A stretch of 64,000 bases of DNA, from the IMG/VR virus record IMGVR_UViG_3300045741_000104, positions 1 to 64,000 of that record. The stretch is one strand, 5' to 3'. Shown in pieces: positions 1 to 7,658 of the stretch; within the stretch, counting starts at the first letter, position 1; every line of letters starts with the position of its first letter. Source of the DNA: a virus. Position numbers and translations under genes: made by a program. The notes below the pieces were generated by a model. The model saw only the letters and a list, made by a program, of their open reading frames with translations. It did not search any database and was not told the origin of the DNA.

Positions 1-224
1 ATTTCCTCCAGCGCCTTCATAAAGGGCTCATGCTCCTTCAGATTGTCAGGCAAAGGCTTGCCTATCGCTTGCCGGTCTTCAAAGTGCTTATGAACCTCCT
101 CGCCCCAAATTATTTGAGGAGATTTCGGCTCGCTGTTCTTGAGCACATACTTCCAATGGAATTGCCGGGGACAAGTAACGAACGTAGACAATGCGGAATA
201 GCTCCACGGGCGCGGATTAGCCAT
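1..224 (-). CDS. RecB/Cas4-like PD-(D/E)XK nuclease, 3' end cut by window edge
   Basis: Reading the minus strand from an ATG at 224 gives about 74 residues that run off the left edge. The N-terminus contains SYSALSTFVTCPRQF followed by HWKYVL, and then GEEVHKHFE. The 'S-x-S-x-L-x-x-F-x-x-C-P-R-x-F' opening and the later 'G-x-x-x-H' are hallmarks of the RecB-family nuclease fold (PDDEXK_1), whose catalytic D, E and K lie further downstream, outside this window. A GGAAGA ribosome site precedes the ATG. It follows the 63-residue gene in the same minus-strand operon and probably takes part in DNA end processing or recombination. Family is inferred from the N-terminal motif only. Confidence 0.72.
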   Translation of the reverse strand, partial: MANPRPWSYSALSTFVTCPRQFHWKYVLKNSEPKSPQIIWGEEVHKHFEDRQAIGKPLPDNLKEHEPFMKALEE

Positions 225-259
225 ATCTTCTTCCTTTACACGGCTATTAGCCACTATGG

Positions 260-451
260 CTAATTCGCTCTCAAGACCTTCGACATATCGAGGTCCGAAG
301 GTTGTGGTGTCTCCAACATCACGCCTTTGATGTTGTCGAAGACGGGGCTGTCCTTGGTTGCGTCGCACAGCATGTTGGCCACCAGCTCGCACTGCGCCAT
401 CGTCGGCTGCTCGTCTTCGCTGTCGAAGTGGAGGATCAGATAGAAGCTCAT
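260..451 (-). CDS. Small conserved-looking hypothetical protein (63 aa)
   Basis: The start codon overlaps the stop of the upstream exonuclease gene in an ATGA arrangement, which supports translational coupling. The product starts MSFYLILHFDSEDEQPT and is mildly acidic, with no membrane segment or known motif that I recognise. It sits between an exonuclease and a RecB-like nuclease, so a role in DNA metabolism is possible but only by association. Confidence 0.55.
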   Translation of the reverse strand: MSFYLILHFDSEDEQPTMAQCELVANMLCDATKDSPVFDNIKGVMLETPQPSDLDMSKVLRAN

Positions 452-1041
452 GGATCAATCCCCAGCTCGTCGCAGATCGCCTGCATGTGAATGACTTGCG
501 TGTGCGCGTCGTCCAGCGCCTGATGCGCTGTGCCGGACACCTCGGCCGGGATGTCGGGGGCCAGCCCCTTTAGCGTGCGGTAGCAGCGGTCCAGCCTGAA
601 CGACCATGGGGCGTCGAGGTTCAGCGCGTTGAACGCATTGCGTAGAACGACGTTGTCGAACGTCGCGCCGTTACCCCACACCCCGGCTATCGGGCTGGAC
701 CGGTCCCCGTCGAACGGAGCTGTCTCGGGGATAGGCTTTTCATACCAGTCGATGAAGCTGGTCAGCACCTCCCACAGCGCCACCGGGTCGGACTTCTTCA
801 GCGCCCTGCGCGCCTCGGCTCGCTCCTCATCGAGCCACCAGTCCACGGTCGAGCCATCGACCTTCAGACCAGCTTTAATAGATGAACCAAGATCAACACG
901 AGTATAGAAGGCGTCCAGAATATCAACACCTCTCGGATCAAACTTGATCGCGCCGATTGCGATGATCGCTGCATTGTTGCTCACTCCCATTGTTTCCAAG
1001 TCTATACAGACATGAACTTTGCTATGTCTTACGGCTACCAT
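448..1041 (-). CDS. DnaQ-like 3'-5' exonuclease (Rv2179c-like)
   Basis: The product (197 aa) has the DEDD exonuclease layout. Motif I is VCIDLETMG (D and E), a middle region has GNGATFDNVVLRNAF (motif II Asp), and the end has HQALDDAHTQ, a DEDDh-type motif III with H and D. This matches the single-domain 3'-5' exonucleases often found in phages (Rv2179c-like). I chose the ATG at 1041 because GGAG lies 8 nt upstream; a longer frame from 1089 lacks a good ribosome site. It is separate from the exonuclease domain of the polymerase at 2198-4912, so the phage has two such domains. Likely role: degrading nucleic acid ends or RNA. Confidence 0.82.
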   Translation of the reverse strand: MVAVRHSKVHVCIDLETMGVSNNAAIIAIGAIKFDPRGVDILDAFYTRVDLGSSIKAGLKVDGSTVDWWLDEERAEARRALKKSDPVALWEVLTSFIDWYEKPIPETAPFDGDRSSPIAGVWGNGATFDNVVLRNAFNALNLDAPWSFRLDRCYRTLKGLAPDIPAEVSGTAHQALDDAHTQVIHMQAICDELGIDP

Positions 1042-1249
1042 TTTTGAAACTCCATTGCCTTGACCATGCAGCAGCGCGCGCGACGCCACTCACCTTCTTC
1101 AGGATGCGGTCAAGATTGTCCTCTCCGAATGACGACAGCACATAGCCTATGACTGTCGCAGTTTGATCTTCATCAAGCCCATGCAGCTTGTTTTCTACTT
1201 CATGAACGGTTGATAGAAGCGAAGCCCCGTCATCGACGGGGGTAGTCAT
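1022..1249 (-). CDS. Hypothetical protein (75 aa)
   Basis: Start at 1249 is supported by GGAGAG just upstream. The 3' end overlaps the exonuclease start by 20 nt. The product (MTTPVDDGASLLSTV...) is predicted largely helical with no motif I recognise. Confidence 0.5.
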   Translation of the reverse strand: MTTPVDDGASLLSTVHEVENKLHGLDEDQTATVIGYVLSSFGEDNLDRILKKVSGVARAAAWSRQWSFKNGSRKT

Positions 1250-1275
1250 TGGCTCTCCGATGGCATGATAATCTC

Positions 1276-1779
1276 CTACTTGTTGTTCTTCATATCCCTT
1301 CGGCTCAACCCTGTCGGATGCACGGGTGTAGTGATCGCGGTCATCCAAGACCAACCATCACGTAGCACCCTCGCTCTAACGCGCGCCGGAGTTATCTTAT
1401 ACTGCTCGCACCATGCCGTTAACGGCTTTGTTTCTCCTTCCATTGTCACCCAAACAGTTCTACTGGTGTTACGCATCTGCTGTGTGTGCGACGCCCACAT
1501 ACAGTTGCCGGGCTCATACCCTTTAGTGCGATCAACACGCTCGATCGTCATACCGTCAGGGCGTTCCCCCATGTCCTCCAGAAAATTGGCGAATGACAGC
1601 CACCGCTCGCAGACTGTGACCCCTTTGCCGCCATAGTGCTTGTAGTTGACGTTATTCTGGTTCTTGCATCGCCGCAACATTGCATACCATGTCGTGTATG
1701 TCGGCGTAGGCTTACCAGCACGACCATATCGGTGGCCGTGCTGATAATTCGGGCTAGTTATTGTTCTTGGCTGATCCAT
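1276..1779 (-). CDS. Free-standing HNH homing endonuclease with C-terminal HTH
   Basis: The product (167 aa from the ATG at 1779) has the HNH-3-like phage homing endonuclease pattern. It reads MLRRCKNQNNVNYKHYGGKG, then W-x-x-F-x-x-F-x-x-D-M-G, then IERVDRTKGYEPGNCMWAS, and a C-terminal NUMOD-like helix-turn-helix (ITPARVRARVLRDGWSW). It would cut a specific intron-less or element-less allele and spread its own gene. It lies between unrelated small replication-operon genes and overlaps the next gene by 26 nt, as expected for an inserted selfish gene. A longer start at 1830 is possible but has no better ribosome site. Confidence 0.85.
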   Translation of the reverse strand: MDQPRTITSPNYQHGHRYGRAGKPTPTYTTWYAMLRRCKNQNNVNYKHYGGKGVTVCERWLSFANFLEDMGERPDGMTIERVDRTKGYEPGNCMWASHTQQMRNTSRTVWVTMEGETKPLTAWCEQYKITPARVRARVLRDGWSWMTAITTPVHPTGLSRRDMKNNK

Positions 1780-2038
1780 CAGAGTTCCGAGGGTAACTAT
1801 AGTTGTCGTGAGGACTAGCTGCGCGAGCATTGGCGAGTGTGTTGGAGCCGCCTTTGGACAGCATCTTAATGTGGTCCACCGTCTGGCCGGGCTTCAACAT
1901 GCCTTTCTTCAGCATCTGACGGCGCAGGCGATGGCGCTTGGCGTTCTCGGAGTTGTGACCGGTGCCGATCTCTCCGCGAGCTTTAGCTGTGGCATATTCT
2001 CTAGCGTAATCCCTGACGTAACCGGGGCTGCTAGGCAT
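1754..2038 (-). CDS. Small HNH-type endonuclease-like protein (94 aa)
   Basis: The C-terminal half has TVDHIKMLSKGGSNTLANAR followed by SPHDNYS, the compact D-H...N...N form of the HNH fold seen in small phage endonuclease-like proteins. The N-terminal half is basic (KRHRLRRQMLKKG). A strong AGAGGAGAG ribosome site precedes the ATG at 2038, and the start overlaps the upstream gene by 8 nt. Some such proteins act in packaging or as free-standing nicking enzymes; which applies here cannot be told from sequence. Confidence 0.7.
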   Translation of the reverse strand: MPSSPGYVRDYAREYATAKARGEIGTGHNSENAKRHRLRRQMLKKGMLKPGQTVDHIKMLSKGGSNTLANARAASPHDNYSYPRNSDGSAKNNN

Positions 2039-2201
2039 CGGTGCTCTCCTCTAGAGAATACCCGCACCTCTCAATGAGATCGAGGTCGTAAGGCACACTG
2101 AACTCTTGCGTTTCTCCACGTAGAATAACAGTGTTTTGTGCTCTGTCCAGCCGAACTACCCGGTATCGTTTGCCGGTGTGGATATTGCGAAAGAACATCA
2201 T
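2031..2201 (-). CDS. Hypothetical protein (56 aa), coupled to DNA polymerase
   Basis: The start at 2201 is fixed by a near-perfect GGAGGAGAT ribosome site inside the end of the polymerase gene and by ATGA overlap with the polymerase stop. The product (MMFFRNIHTGKRYRVVRLD...) is a small beta-rich protein without a recognised motif. A longer reading from 2279 would run inside the polymerase gene and is rejected. Confidence 0.6.
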   Translation of the reverse strand: MMFFRNIHTGKRYRVVRLDRAQNTVILRGETQEFSVPYDLDLIERCGYSLEESTDA

Positions 2202-4912
2202 TTTATCTCCTCCAGCGTTCCGTATGAGAAGCCCCACTTGGCATCCCAAGGCATAGGCACAGGCGACTTGAAGCCCCATGCCTCCTCGTAATCGATACTG
2301 TCAAGCACAGCTCTCATCTCCATTATGGTGTCAAGCGGTATGTCTTCTTTTACATAGAAGATAAGCCCATCGTGAAGATCGAAAGCAAAGCGCCCTCCCA
2401 TGTTCCTGACGACAGGAGCAAGCGCCGCCATCGCCAGATACTTCTGGTCCGCGCCGGTGCCTTGGATGCGGTAGTTGATCGAGGTCGAGCCCATCGACCA
2501 GCCCAGCGCTCCGCCCCAGTCGCCCAGCACCGTAACGCGCCGGCCGGCGAACGTCTCCACATAGCCGGTCTGCTGCGTCTGATCGATCTGACGAGCCCAA
2601 TACTGGCGCACGCCGGGGTAGGTGCGGTGATATGTGTCGCAGATGTCCTGCGCCTCCTCGATGGTCATGTTCAGCCCATACTGGACCCGCGCCACGAACA
2701 GCAGCTTCTTGGCCGAGGTCCTATACTGAAGAGAGTTGTGGACAATCTTACCGTTGGCCGCAAACCTGTGACGAGGGCCACAGTTCACAATGTCGTAGAC
2801 CCACGCCTTGTGCGGTTCGCAAGGTTCTGCTGTCGCGTAGCCAAGCGCAAGTTGCCACGCTCGTAGTGGCCGTCGTTGTCCACTCGGTCGATGTCCAGTC
2901 GTTTGTAGGTGGGGTGTGGAAGATGCTCCTTGACCCACTCCACCGCCTCCTTGACGGAGGCAAAGCGACACTCGATCCCACGCCCGCCGTAGTTGTGGTA
3001 AGACTTGTCTGATGGATTGTTGCAGCGTTGAAACCATGCGTTCACACGCTTCTGCAACGTCTTGTCTACCGCTGTCTCGCAGATCAATCGGCCGCTGGAC
3101 ATGTGGCGCTGGCGCGTAGCGCACGCCTTGCACTGCACCGAGCGCCCCGTTTCCATGAACCGCAGATTGGCGTCCCTCTTCACTCCACAGTCGCAGCGCG
3201 CCTGAACATAGAGCGCCCCCGATTTCTGAAAGGGTGCGTCGGACAAGACCGTCCACGATCCGAACCGTTGACCGGAACTGACGCGGCCATCCCTCGCCCA
3301 GCGCGGGTTCAATGCGCCAGCCATGTCTGGCCGCGTCACGAATTTCGACCCAGTCGCCATCCACCAGCACCTTGTGCTCTGGGGTCGCGGTAAGGCTGTC
3401 GTAATTAACGACAACCTTGTAGCCGCTGCACACCACACCATCATGGCTGACAAAATCTTGCCCGTCCCAGACAAGATCGTCAGCACGCACATGTTCGATA
3501 CTGCAAGGACCGCGATCTGTCAAGACTTGGGTTCCGGCAGCCATGCAGAGGTTAGCGATCTTGCCGAGCTGGCGCTGCGCCTTGGCGACCTTATCGCCGG
3601 TGTGGACGCGCCGGATCAGTTCCCGGTAGTCCACCCGCGCGATGGCCGCTCCCATGAAGCTGTGGGCGTCCTCACCGGGCTGGCACAGCCCCAGCATCGT
3701 CTCGTCGCCCGAGGCGACCGCCATCCACCTGAACTCTTGGCTGGCAGCGTCGAACTCGACCATGCGGTAGCCCAGCGGGGCGCACAGGATCGACCGATAC
3801 TCAGGCCCACGCTTGATCTGGTGCAGGGCGAAGCCTGTGGGCAGGTCGACGTTGCGCTCCTTGCCCGTCTTGGGGTTCACCTCCCGCGCTGGCTGGTCGG
3901 AGCTATAGGTCATGCGCCCCGAGTAGGTGCCGAACATGCGCGCCTGCGGATGGGCGCAGCCGTCGCCATTGTAGAGGGCTGACGCCAGCGGCGTGTCGGC
4001 GAACTTGGTGCGGTTCCCGTTGGCGTCCCTGAACGCCTTGACGATCTCAGCCCTGACATCCACCAGCGCCAGCTCGTGCAGCGTCTCCTTGCCGGTGCTG
4101 TTGGCCCCGGTGGCGGTCTTGACGACCGGCTCCAGCCCCCACTTGCCGAACATCAGCTCGCCGAGCTGCTTGGACGAGGCCAGCACCTTCTCTGTGGCCC
4201 CATAGGGCTCCAATTCGCGCAGGGCGTAGGCAGCCTCGCTGTTCAGGTGAGCCTGTAGTTCCGCGGCGGCGATGATGTCGATAGGCAGCCCGCGCAGGTT
4301 CGCCAAGGCGACATGGGGGATCGAGTGCGCCTCGATCACCGCCGCCTGAAGCTGCGCCGGCGTGAGCAGGTTGAACCACCGCTTGGCCAGCGTGATGGTC
4401 AGGGCAACGTCCATCTCGTTATACTCGGCGAGTTTCTTCAGCTCGTCGGGATCGGTCGAGTGAAAGTCGATCTCCTCCTCATAGCCGGCGAACTCGGGCA
4501 GGAACTCCCGCACACAGGTCTTCAGGCTGTAGGACCGCTTGCGCGCGCGGGCGATGTCATACTCGGGATCGACATCGTAGTGCTTCCACAGCAGGTAGCC
4601 ATCGAGCCAGAAGACCCTGAACACCAAGTCTTCCAGCCCGTAGGCGATCAGCCACTGGATATCGAACTGCACGAACCAGCCGACAATGCTTCGCTGTTCG
4701 CGAATAGCGAACTCCAGCATGGCGCGCATGTCGTCCTTGGACGGGAACAGCTTGCTGACCACAAGCCACTCGCCATCCTTGTAATAGCGCCAGACGAAGC
4801 TCGTGACCCACGCATCGCCAGTGGCGACCCTCCATGGCTGAAGGGCATACTCTGGCTTCGTGCCCGACGTTTCAACGTCGAAGCCGATCACTTGGTTATT
4901 GTCCCAGCTCAC
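2198..4912 (-). CDS. polA: Family A DNA polymerase with 3'-5' exonuclease domain, interrupted by an intein
   Basis: The 904-residue precursor has an N-terminal DEDD exonuclease domain: motif I GFDVETSG near residue 10, and motif III YNEMDVALT near 164. A PolA-type polymerase domain follows. Motif A is MVEFDAASQEFRWMA near 384, and motif C is FDLHDGLIFYV near 790. Motif B (the O helix) is split: RQLGKIANL ends at residue 455 and SLQYRTSAKK resumes at 727. Splicing removes 271 residues and leaves a polymerase of about 633 residues, normal for phage enzymes of this family. The start is GTG at 4912 with GAGGAG seven bases upstream; it overlaps the preceding gene by 17 nt. This is the replicative polymerase of the phage. 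A second reading frame inside the intein encodes an HNH endonuclease (see 2785-3324). Confidence 0.93.
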   Translation of the reverse strand: MSWDNNQVIGFDVETSGTKPEYALQPWRVATGDAWVTSFVWRYYKDGEWLVVSKLFPSKDDMRAMLEFAIREQRSIVGWFVQFDIQWLIAYGLEDLVFRVFWLDGYLLWKHYDVDPEYDIARARKRSYSLKTCVREFLPEFAGYEEEIDFHSTDPDELKKLAEYNEMDVALTITLAKRWFNLLTPAQLQAAVIEAHSIPHVALANLRGLPIDIIAAAELQAHLNSEAAYALRELEPYGATEKVLASSKQLGELMFGKWGLEPVVKTATGANSTGKETLHELALVDVRAEIVKAFRDANGNRTKFADTPLASALYNGDGCAHPQARMFGTYSGRMTYSSDQPAREVNPKTGKERNVDLPTGFALHQIKRGPEYRSILCAPLGYRMVEFDAASQEFRWMAVASGDETMLGLCQPGEDAHSFMGAAIARVDYRELIRRVHTGDKVAKAQRQLGKIANLCMAAGTQVLTDRGPCSIEHVRADDLVWDGQDFVSHDGVVCSGYKVVVNYDSLTATPEHKVLVDGDWVEIRDAARHGWRIEPALGEGWPRQFRSTVRIVDGLVRRTLSEIGGALCSGALRLWSEEGRQSAVHGNGALGAVQGVRYAPAPHVQRPIDLRDSGRQDVAEACERMVSTLQQSIRQVLPQLRRAWDRVSLCLRQGGGGVGQGASSTPHLQTTGHRPSGQRRPLRAWQLALGYATAEPCEPHKAWVYDIVNCGPRHRFAANGKIVHNSLQYRTSAKKLLFVARVQYGLNMTIEEAQDICDTYHRTYPGVRQYWARQIDQTQQTGYVETFAGRRVTVLGDWGGALGWSMGSTSINYRIQGTGADQKYLAMAALAPVVRNMGGRFAFDLHDGLIFYVKEDIPLDTIMEMRAVLDSIDYEEAWGFKSPVPMPWDAKWGFSYGTLEEIK
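2735..3547 (-). mobile_element. Intein in DNA polymerase motif B (271 aa)
   Basis: The intein begins at Cys456 (CMAAGTQVLT, block A) and ends at VHN with Ser727 as the +1 residue. Block B is SLTATPEHKVLVDGDW with the T-x-x-H signature. Block F is WVYDIVN...HRFAANG and block G is KIVHN followed by S, so it is a canonical class 1 intein. Splicing restores RQLGKIANL-SLQYR across the O helix. The stretch between about residues 535 and 695 of the precursor does not resemble a LAGLIDADG or in-frame HNH domain; it is an out-of-frame reading of an HNH gene. The splicing blocks alone add up to only about 100 residues. Confidence 0.9.
2785..3324 (-). CDS. HNH homing endonuclease nested out of frame within the polymerase intein
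   Basis: In a frame different from the polymerase, 179 residues from an ATG at 3324 form a complete HNH-type protein. It opens GQRFGSWTVLSDAP, continues with a Cys-rich zinc region (ARCDCGVKRD, then QCKACATRQRH), then VNAWFQRCNNPSDKSYHNYG, and ends LDIDRVDNDGHYERGNLRLA. These are the same conserved blocks as in the separate HNH gene at 1276-1779. It stops at 2785, inside the codons for intein block F. No convincing ribosome site precedes the ATG, so its expression route is unclear; the same open frame continues upstream to 3492. The HNH character is plain; independent expression is inferred. Confidence 0.75.
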   Translation of the reverse strand: MAGALNPRWARDGRVSSGQRFGSWTVLSDAPFQKSGALYVQARCDCGVKRDANLRFMETGRSVQCKACATRQRHMSSGRLICETAVDKTLQKRVNAWFQRCNNPSDKSYHNYGGRGIECRFASVKEAVEWVKEHLPHPTYKRLDIDRVDNDGHYERGNLRLATRQQNLANRTRRGSTTL

Positions 4913-5096
4913 TTAACCGCTCCTCGATAGCTTCGCTGATGGCGCGCAGGAACTCAAGGCGCGTCATCTCCTGTAGCTGATACTCCAAAAACACCTCCAG
5001 CGGCACAGGGCGAGCCGGACCACCGTCGATATGTTTGGACCAGTTATGATACCAAGAGTGCAGAACTTTCTCGGCAATGGTCTTAGGCTCGCTCAT
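4896..5096 (-). CDS. Hypothetical protein (66 aa)
   Basis: ATGA overlap with the upstream DUF3846-like gene, and its end overlaps the polymerase GTG start by 17 nt. The product (MSEPKTIAEKVLHSWYHNW...) is mostly helical, with charged heptads near the C-terminus (EFLRAISEAIEERLSELG). Function unknown; position suggests coupling with polymerase translation. Confidence 0.6.
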   Translation of the reverse strand: MSEPKTIAEKVLHSWYHNWSKHIDGGPARPVPLEVFLEYQLQEMTRLEFLRAISEAIEERLSELGQ

Positions 5097-5497
5097 ATCG
5101 GAAACTCCGTAATGGTGAAGCCGGGCTCGGGAGACTTGTGATGCGCGACCGGATCGACATGGTGCAGCCAGCCGTCCGCACCCTTCACAAAGAAGGCCAC
5201 CTGCATTTCGTCGATGTTGGTGTTCGGGTCGATGCTCTCCCCCTCGTCGCCGGTCCCCATGATGAGGGCGTTACCAGCTAGGATCGCCGTCTGACCAACG
5301 ACCGCAAAGAAGCGGTCGGTGCCGTTCAGTAGCCCCTCGTCGTCGACATAAACGGCATCGCCGTTGGCGAGGCCAACGCAGTCGAACGTGCTGGCCTTCA
5401 GATGCTGGTATATCTGCTCGATGTTGTCCTGCTCCAGCTCAACCTCACGCACCTCGAACTTGGTGGTGTCGATCAGGATCGCCTTATGCGTTTTCAT
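5093..5497 (-). CDS. DUF3846-like phage protein (134 aa)
   Basis: The start at 5497 has GGAG six bases upstream; a start at 5509 is less well placed. The central part, FDCVGLANGDAVYVDDEGLL, followed by NGTDRFFAV and AGNALIMGTGDEGE, matches the layout of the DUF3846 family (a short domain found in phages and mobile elements, with Y-V-x-x-E-G-L and a late G-x-x-x-I/V-x-G segment). Biochemical function of that family is not known to me. It sits in the run of small genes upstream of the polymerase. Confidence 0.6.
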   Translation of the reverse strand: MKTHKAILIDTTKFEVREVELEQDNIEQIYQHLKASTFDCVGLANGDAVYVDDEGLLNGTDRFFAVVGQTAILAGNALIMGTGDEGESIDPNTNIDEMQVAFFVKGADGWLHHVDPVAHHKSPEPGFTITEFPI

Positions 5498-5741
5498 CTG
5501 GGGCTCCATAGTAAATGTGTCCGAGGCGACGAAACTGGTCGTCGGTTATGACCGCATGATATTCGCTATCCAGTTTCGACTTCAGCATGCTGATCGCGTT
5601 ACACGCGCGCCATGCCTGCGCCGAATGTTTTTTGGTGAACGTCTCCCCTACAATAACGGAGATTTCGGTCATCAAATCGTTGACCTGTCGCACCTTCTTG
5701 GCGAGCACCAAGTGTTCTTCAAGTGTAGCTCTACGTTTCAT
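5484..5741 (-). CDS. Hypothetical protein (85 aa)
   Basis: Three ATG codons in a row follow AGGAG; the third (5741) has the best spacing, while the first (5747) overlaps the upstream stop as ATGA. The product is basic at the N-terminus and helical, with TEISVIVGETFTKKHSAQAW. No domain recognised. Confidence 0.55.
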   Translation of the reverse strand: MKRRATLEEHLVLAKKVRQVNDLMTEISVIVGETFTKKHSAQAWRACNAISMLKSKLDSEYHAVITDDQFRRLGHIYYGAPDENA

Positions 5742-5743
5742 CA

Positions 5744-5905
5744 TCATTCTCCTAGGACTTGCGCAATTTCAAAGGTATGAATGTTGCGCCATCTATTGAT
5801 GAAGTGGCGCATGTATGCTTCATGCGCCGCATCGTGCGACTTATAAGGGCCGAACACAAGATAGTCGGTTCGACCCTCATTGAAGTAGACGATGATGCAA
5901 TACAT
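5744..5905 (-). CDS. Small hypothetical protein (53 aa)
   Basis: Read directly from the minus strand: ATG at 5905, TGA at 5744-5746. The product starts MYCIIVYFNEGRTDYLVFG and ends IAQVLGE. The start overlaps the upstream stop by one base (TGATG) and the stop overlaps the next start (ATGA), so both junctions are coupled, which supports it as a real gene. Function unknown. Confidence 0.65.
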   Translation of the reverse strand: MYCIIVYFNEGRTDYLVFGPYKSHDAAHEAYMRHFINRWRNIHTFEIAQVLGE

Positions 5906-6126
5906 CAGTCTCCCCCATACAGATTGTTAAAGATCACCTCGCGCTCAGCGACGTAGCCGCCGTAGCCGTTTATCATGTTGACGACCACTTCCTTGGTGAT
6001 CGCTGTAGTCTCGATGCGCTCCAGCTTGTAGCGTTCTCCTTTATGACTGCGCGCGAACTTGCGTGCAGCATCCAGCGTGGCAAAGACACGCGCTCTGCCT
6101 ATCAGTTCAACTTCATACAGTCTCAT
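5905..6126 (-). CDS. Hypothetical protein (73 aa)
   Basis: Coupled by ATGA overlap to the upstream HTH gene and by TGATG to the downstream 53-residue gene. It starts MRLYEVELIGRARVFATLDA, a beta-alpha pattern common in small phage accessory proteins, with a basic middle (KFARSHKGERYKLERIE). No motif recognised. Confidence 0.6.
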   Translation of the reverse strand: MRLYEVELIGRARVFATLDAARKFARSHKGERYKLERIETTAITKEVVVNMINGYGGYVAEREVIFNNLYGGD

Positions 6127-6437
6127 GTCCGTTTTCCTCCCAAAATCTCCGAGACACGGCCACCGTCAACATTGAACCGGCGACCGATGGTTGCCATGTG
6201 CATACGCGGATGGTCGGCCGCGTATGCTTTGATCTGACGCTTCAACTCGGGCGTCACTTTCGCCCGTGTGTGAGGCGCGCGGCGCACTGCCGGGCGGCGA
6301 TACAACTCGGCTACATACGTCCGAATATTACGCGCCTTCGCCTGCAACTCCTCGGCGTCCATCGCCAAGTTGACAGCCATCTCCTGAAGCTGCGCTGCCA
6401 TAATAGTCAACTCGTCTCTAATCTCTGGTATCTTCAT
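6123..6437 (-). CDS. Small helix-turn-helix protein
   Basis: The start is placed at 6437 (third residue of a MAM run), seven to eight bases from AGGAG; 6443 is an alternative. The 104-residue product has an N-terminal helical half (RDELTIMAAQLQEMAVNLA) that may form a coiled coil. Its C-terminal half, TPELKRQIKAYAADHPRMHM followed by IGRRFNVDGGRVSEILGGKR, has the spacing of a helix-turn-helix. It may regulate early genes or bind the origin; neither is shown. Confidence 0.6.
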   Translation of the reverse strand: MKIPEIRDELTIMAAQLQEMAVNLAMDAEELQAKARNIRTYVAELYRRPAVRRAPHTRAKVTPELKRQIKAYAADHPRMHMATIGRRFNVDGGRVSEILGGKRT

Positions 6438-6566
6438 CGCCATTCTCCTAAGCGTTAAGTGCGGGGTCACTCGATCACGCGTGGGTAGCGTGTGGAGCAA
6501 GGAGATATGTCCTCGTCGAGCCCCCGCTGCCGGTGTTACAAAGCCACTTACCGGCTTGGCTATTCT
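6438..6566. other. Short intergenic leader (129 bp)
   Basis: This gap separates the 363-residue zinc-finger gene from the HTH gene. On the minus strand it holds AGCC-GGTAAGT-GGCT, a weak hairpin, and then the AGGAG ribosome site of the HTH gene. I see no strong promoter in it. Confidence 0.35.
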
Positions 6567-7658
6567 TTATTTTACCACCTCATAATCATGTGTCACGTAG
6601 CCGATGGAAGCGTCGCCTCTCTGATGGGCGTCGATCCATGTGCGCCGCGTTCCGCAGCGCATACAGGTGTGATGGTTTGCGTCCTTCTCCTCCCAGATAT
6701 GTGTGGTTTCACCGCATCGAGGTGATGCCAGATAATACCTCCAGTGCCCACGCACTTCATGCGCGCGGCGATGCTGAATGTCGTGCTCAGCTCGACGCAA
6801 TACCCTCCCCAATGAGCGCACAGTCCTAACCTTCGACGTATCAATCTCAATACACTGATAATCTAGGTAAGGAATATTCTTTAGCCGCTTGCGATAGGTC
6901 CCTGTGCGCGGCACATGGATCGTTCTTGTCGGCACATAGTTGATCGCTGCGAGCATCATAACCAGCAAACGGATGTCGCCACTGCACGCAATCGCGATAT
7001 TGTGAAGTTTCTCGACATAAACCCGCAGCGCCTCGCCGTCCATTTTCTGCATATTCTGCGCAATAGTTCGCGCATACAGCGTCACGCCGATATGCTGAAG
7101 ATGGTCCATGATACGCTCTACATCAGGAGAGTTCTGGATACCCCAACAGATCGCTGACAGGTCACGCATGGTGCGCAGGATGCCCTGATGCCCTTGTGCT
7201 TGCATCTCAGGTGCAAACTTCTTGGTGTTTTCCGGCCCGAAATAATGCACGAATGGCATCGGGGCGAACACATCCGCCATGTCGCTGGTGTAGGTGCGTG
7301 CGATCCAATCCGTAGGCGTCCCGTTATTACGTGAAATCCAGAAGCCGACCACTCCCTGCTCGGGGTAATCCGAAACCCCGCGCGGTTTAACACCGACCAC
7401 GCCACTCAGACTAATGGCGCGGTCGATATCCGCTTCTCTATACTCGAACCACACATGCTCGAACGGCAGATAGGCTAGAGAGCTACGCGCGATGATCTGG
7501 TCTAGCCGTCTAGGCGAGGTCGACATGATGCGGGTCAGGAAGTCTTCGCTCAAGTTGAACCTGCGTGTCTCTTTCATCCGCATGCGCACTTTTGTGAGCC
7601 CCATAGCGGAGAACTCCTGCATAGCGCGGTCAGCGAGTGTGAAGTCAGGCGTGCCCAT
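6567..7658 (-). CDS. Conserved phage protein of unknown function with C-terminal Cys4-like zinc motif
   Basis: The start at 7658 forms a TGATG junction with the upstream 35-residue membrane gene and lies nine bases from GGAGGG; 7682 is a longer alternative. The product (363 aa) has a C-terminal block EVRGHWRYY, then C-G-E-T-T-H-I-W, then CMRCGTRRTWIDAHQRGDAS and GYVTHDYEV. The cysteine pairs and histidines suggest a zinc site. The 'GHWR ... H-x-RGDA ... G-x-V-x-x-D-Y' tail is one I associate with conserved uncharacterised proteins of phages of Gram-negative bacteria. Function not assigned. Confidence 0.62.
   Translation of the reverse strand: MGTPDFTLADRAMQEFSAMGLTKVRMRMKETRRFNLSEDFLTRIMSTSPRRLDQIIARSSLAYLPFEHVWFEYREADIDRAISLSGVVGVKPRGVSDYPEQGVVGFWISRNNGTPTDWIARTYTSDMADVFAPMPFVHYFGPENTKKFAPEMQAQGHQGILRTMRDLSAICWGIQNSPDVERIMDHLQHIGVTLYARTIAQNMQKMDGEALRVYVEKLHNIAIACSGDIRLLVMMLAAINYVPTRTIHVPRTGTYRKRLKNIPYLDYQCIEIDTSKVRTVRSLGRVLRRAEHDIQHRRAHEVRGHWRYYLASPRCGETTHIWEEKDANHHTCMRCGTRRTWIDAHQRGDASIGYVTHDYEVVK

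Noticed and set aside
30-263. 77-codon plus-strand frame at the left edge
   Set aside because: It opposes the RecB-like nuclease frame, which has a family motif and a ribosome site.
2785-3324. Explaining the nested HNH as a pair of sequencing frameshifts
   Set aside because: Possible but not preferred: both frames are open without a stop over the whole stretch and the polymerase frame resumes with intact blocks F and G. It is kept as the main refuting alternative.
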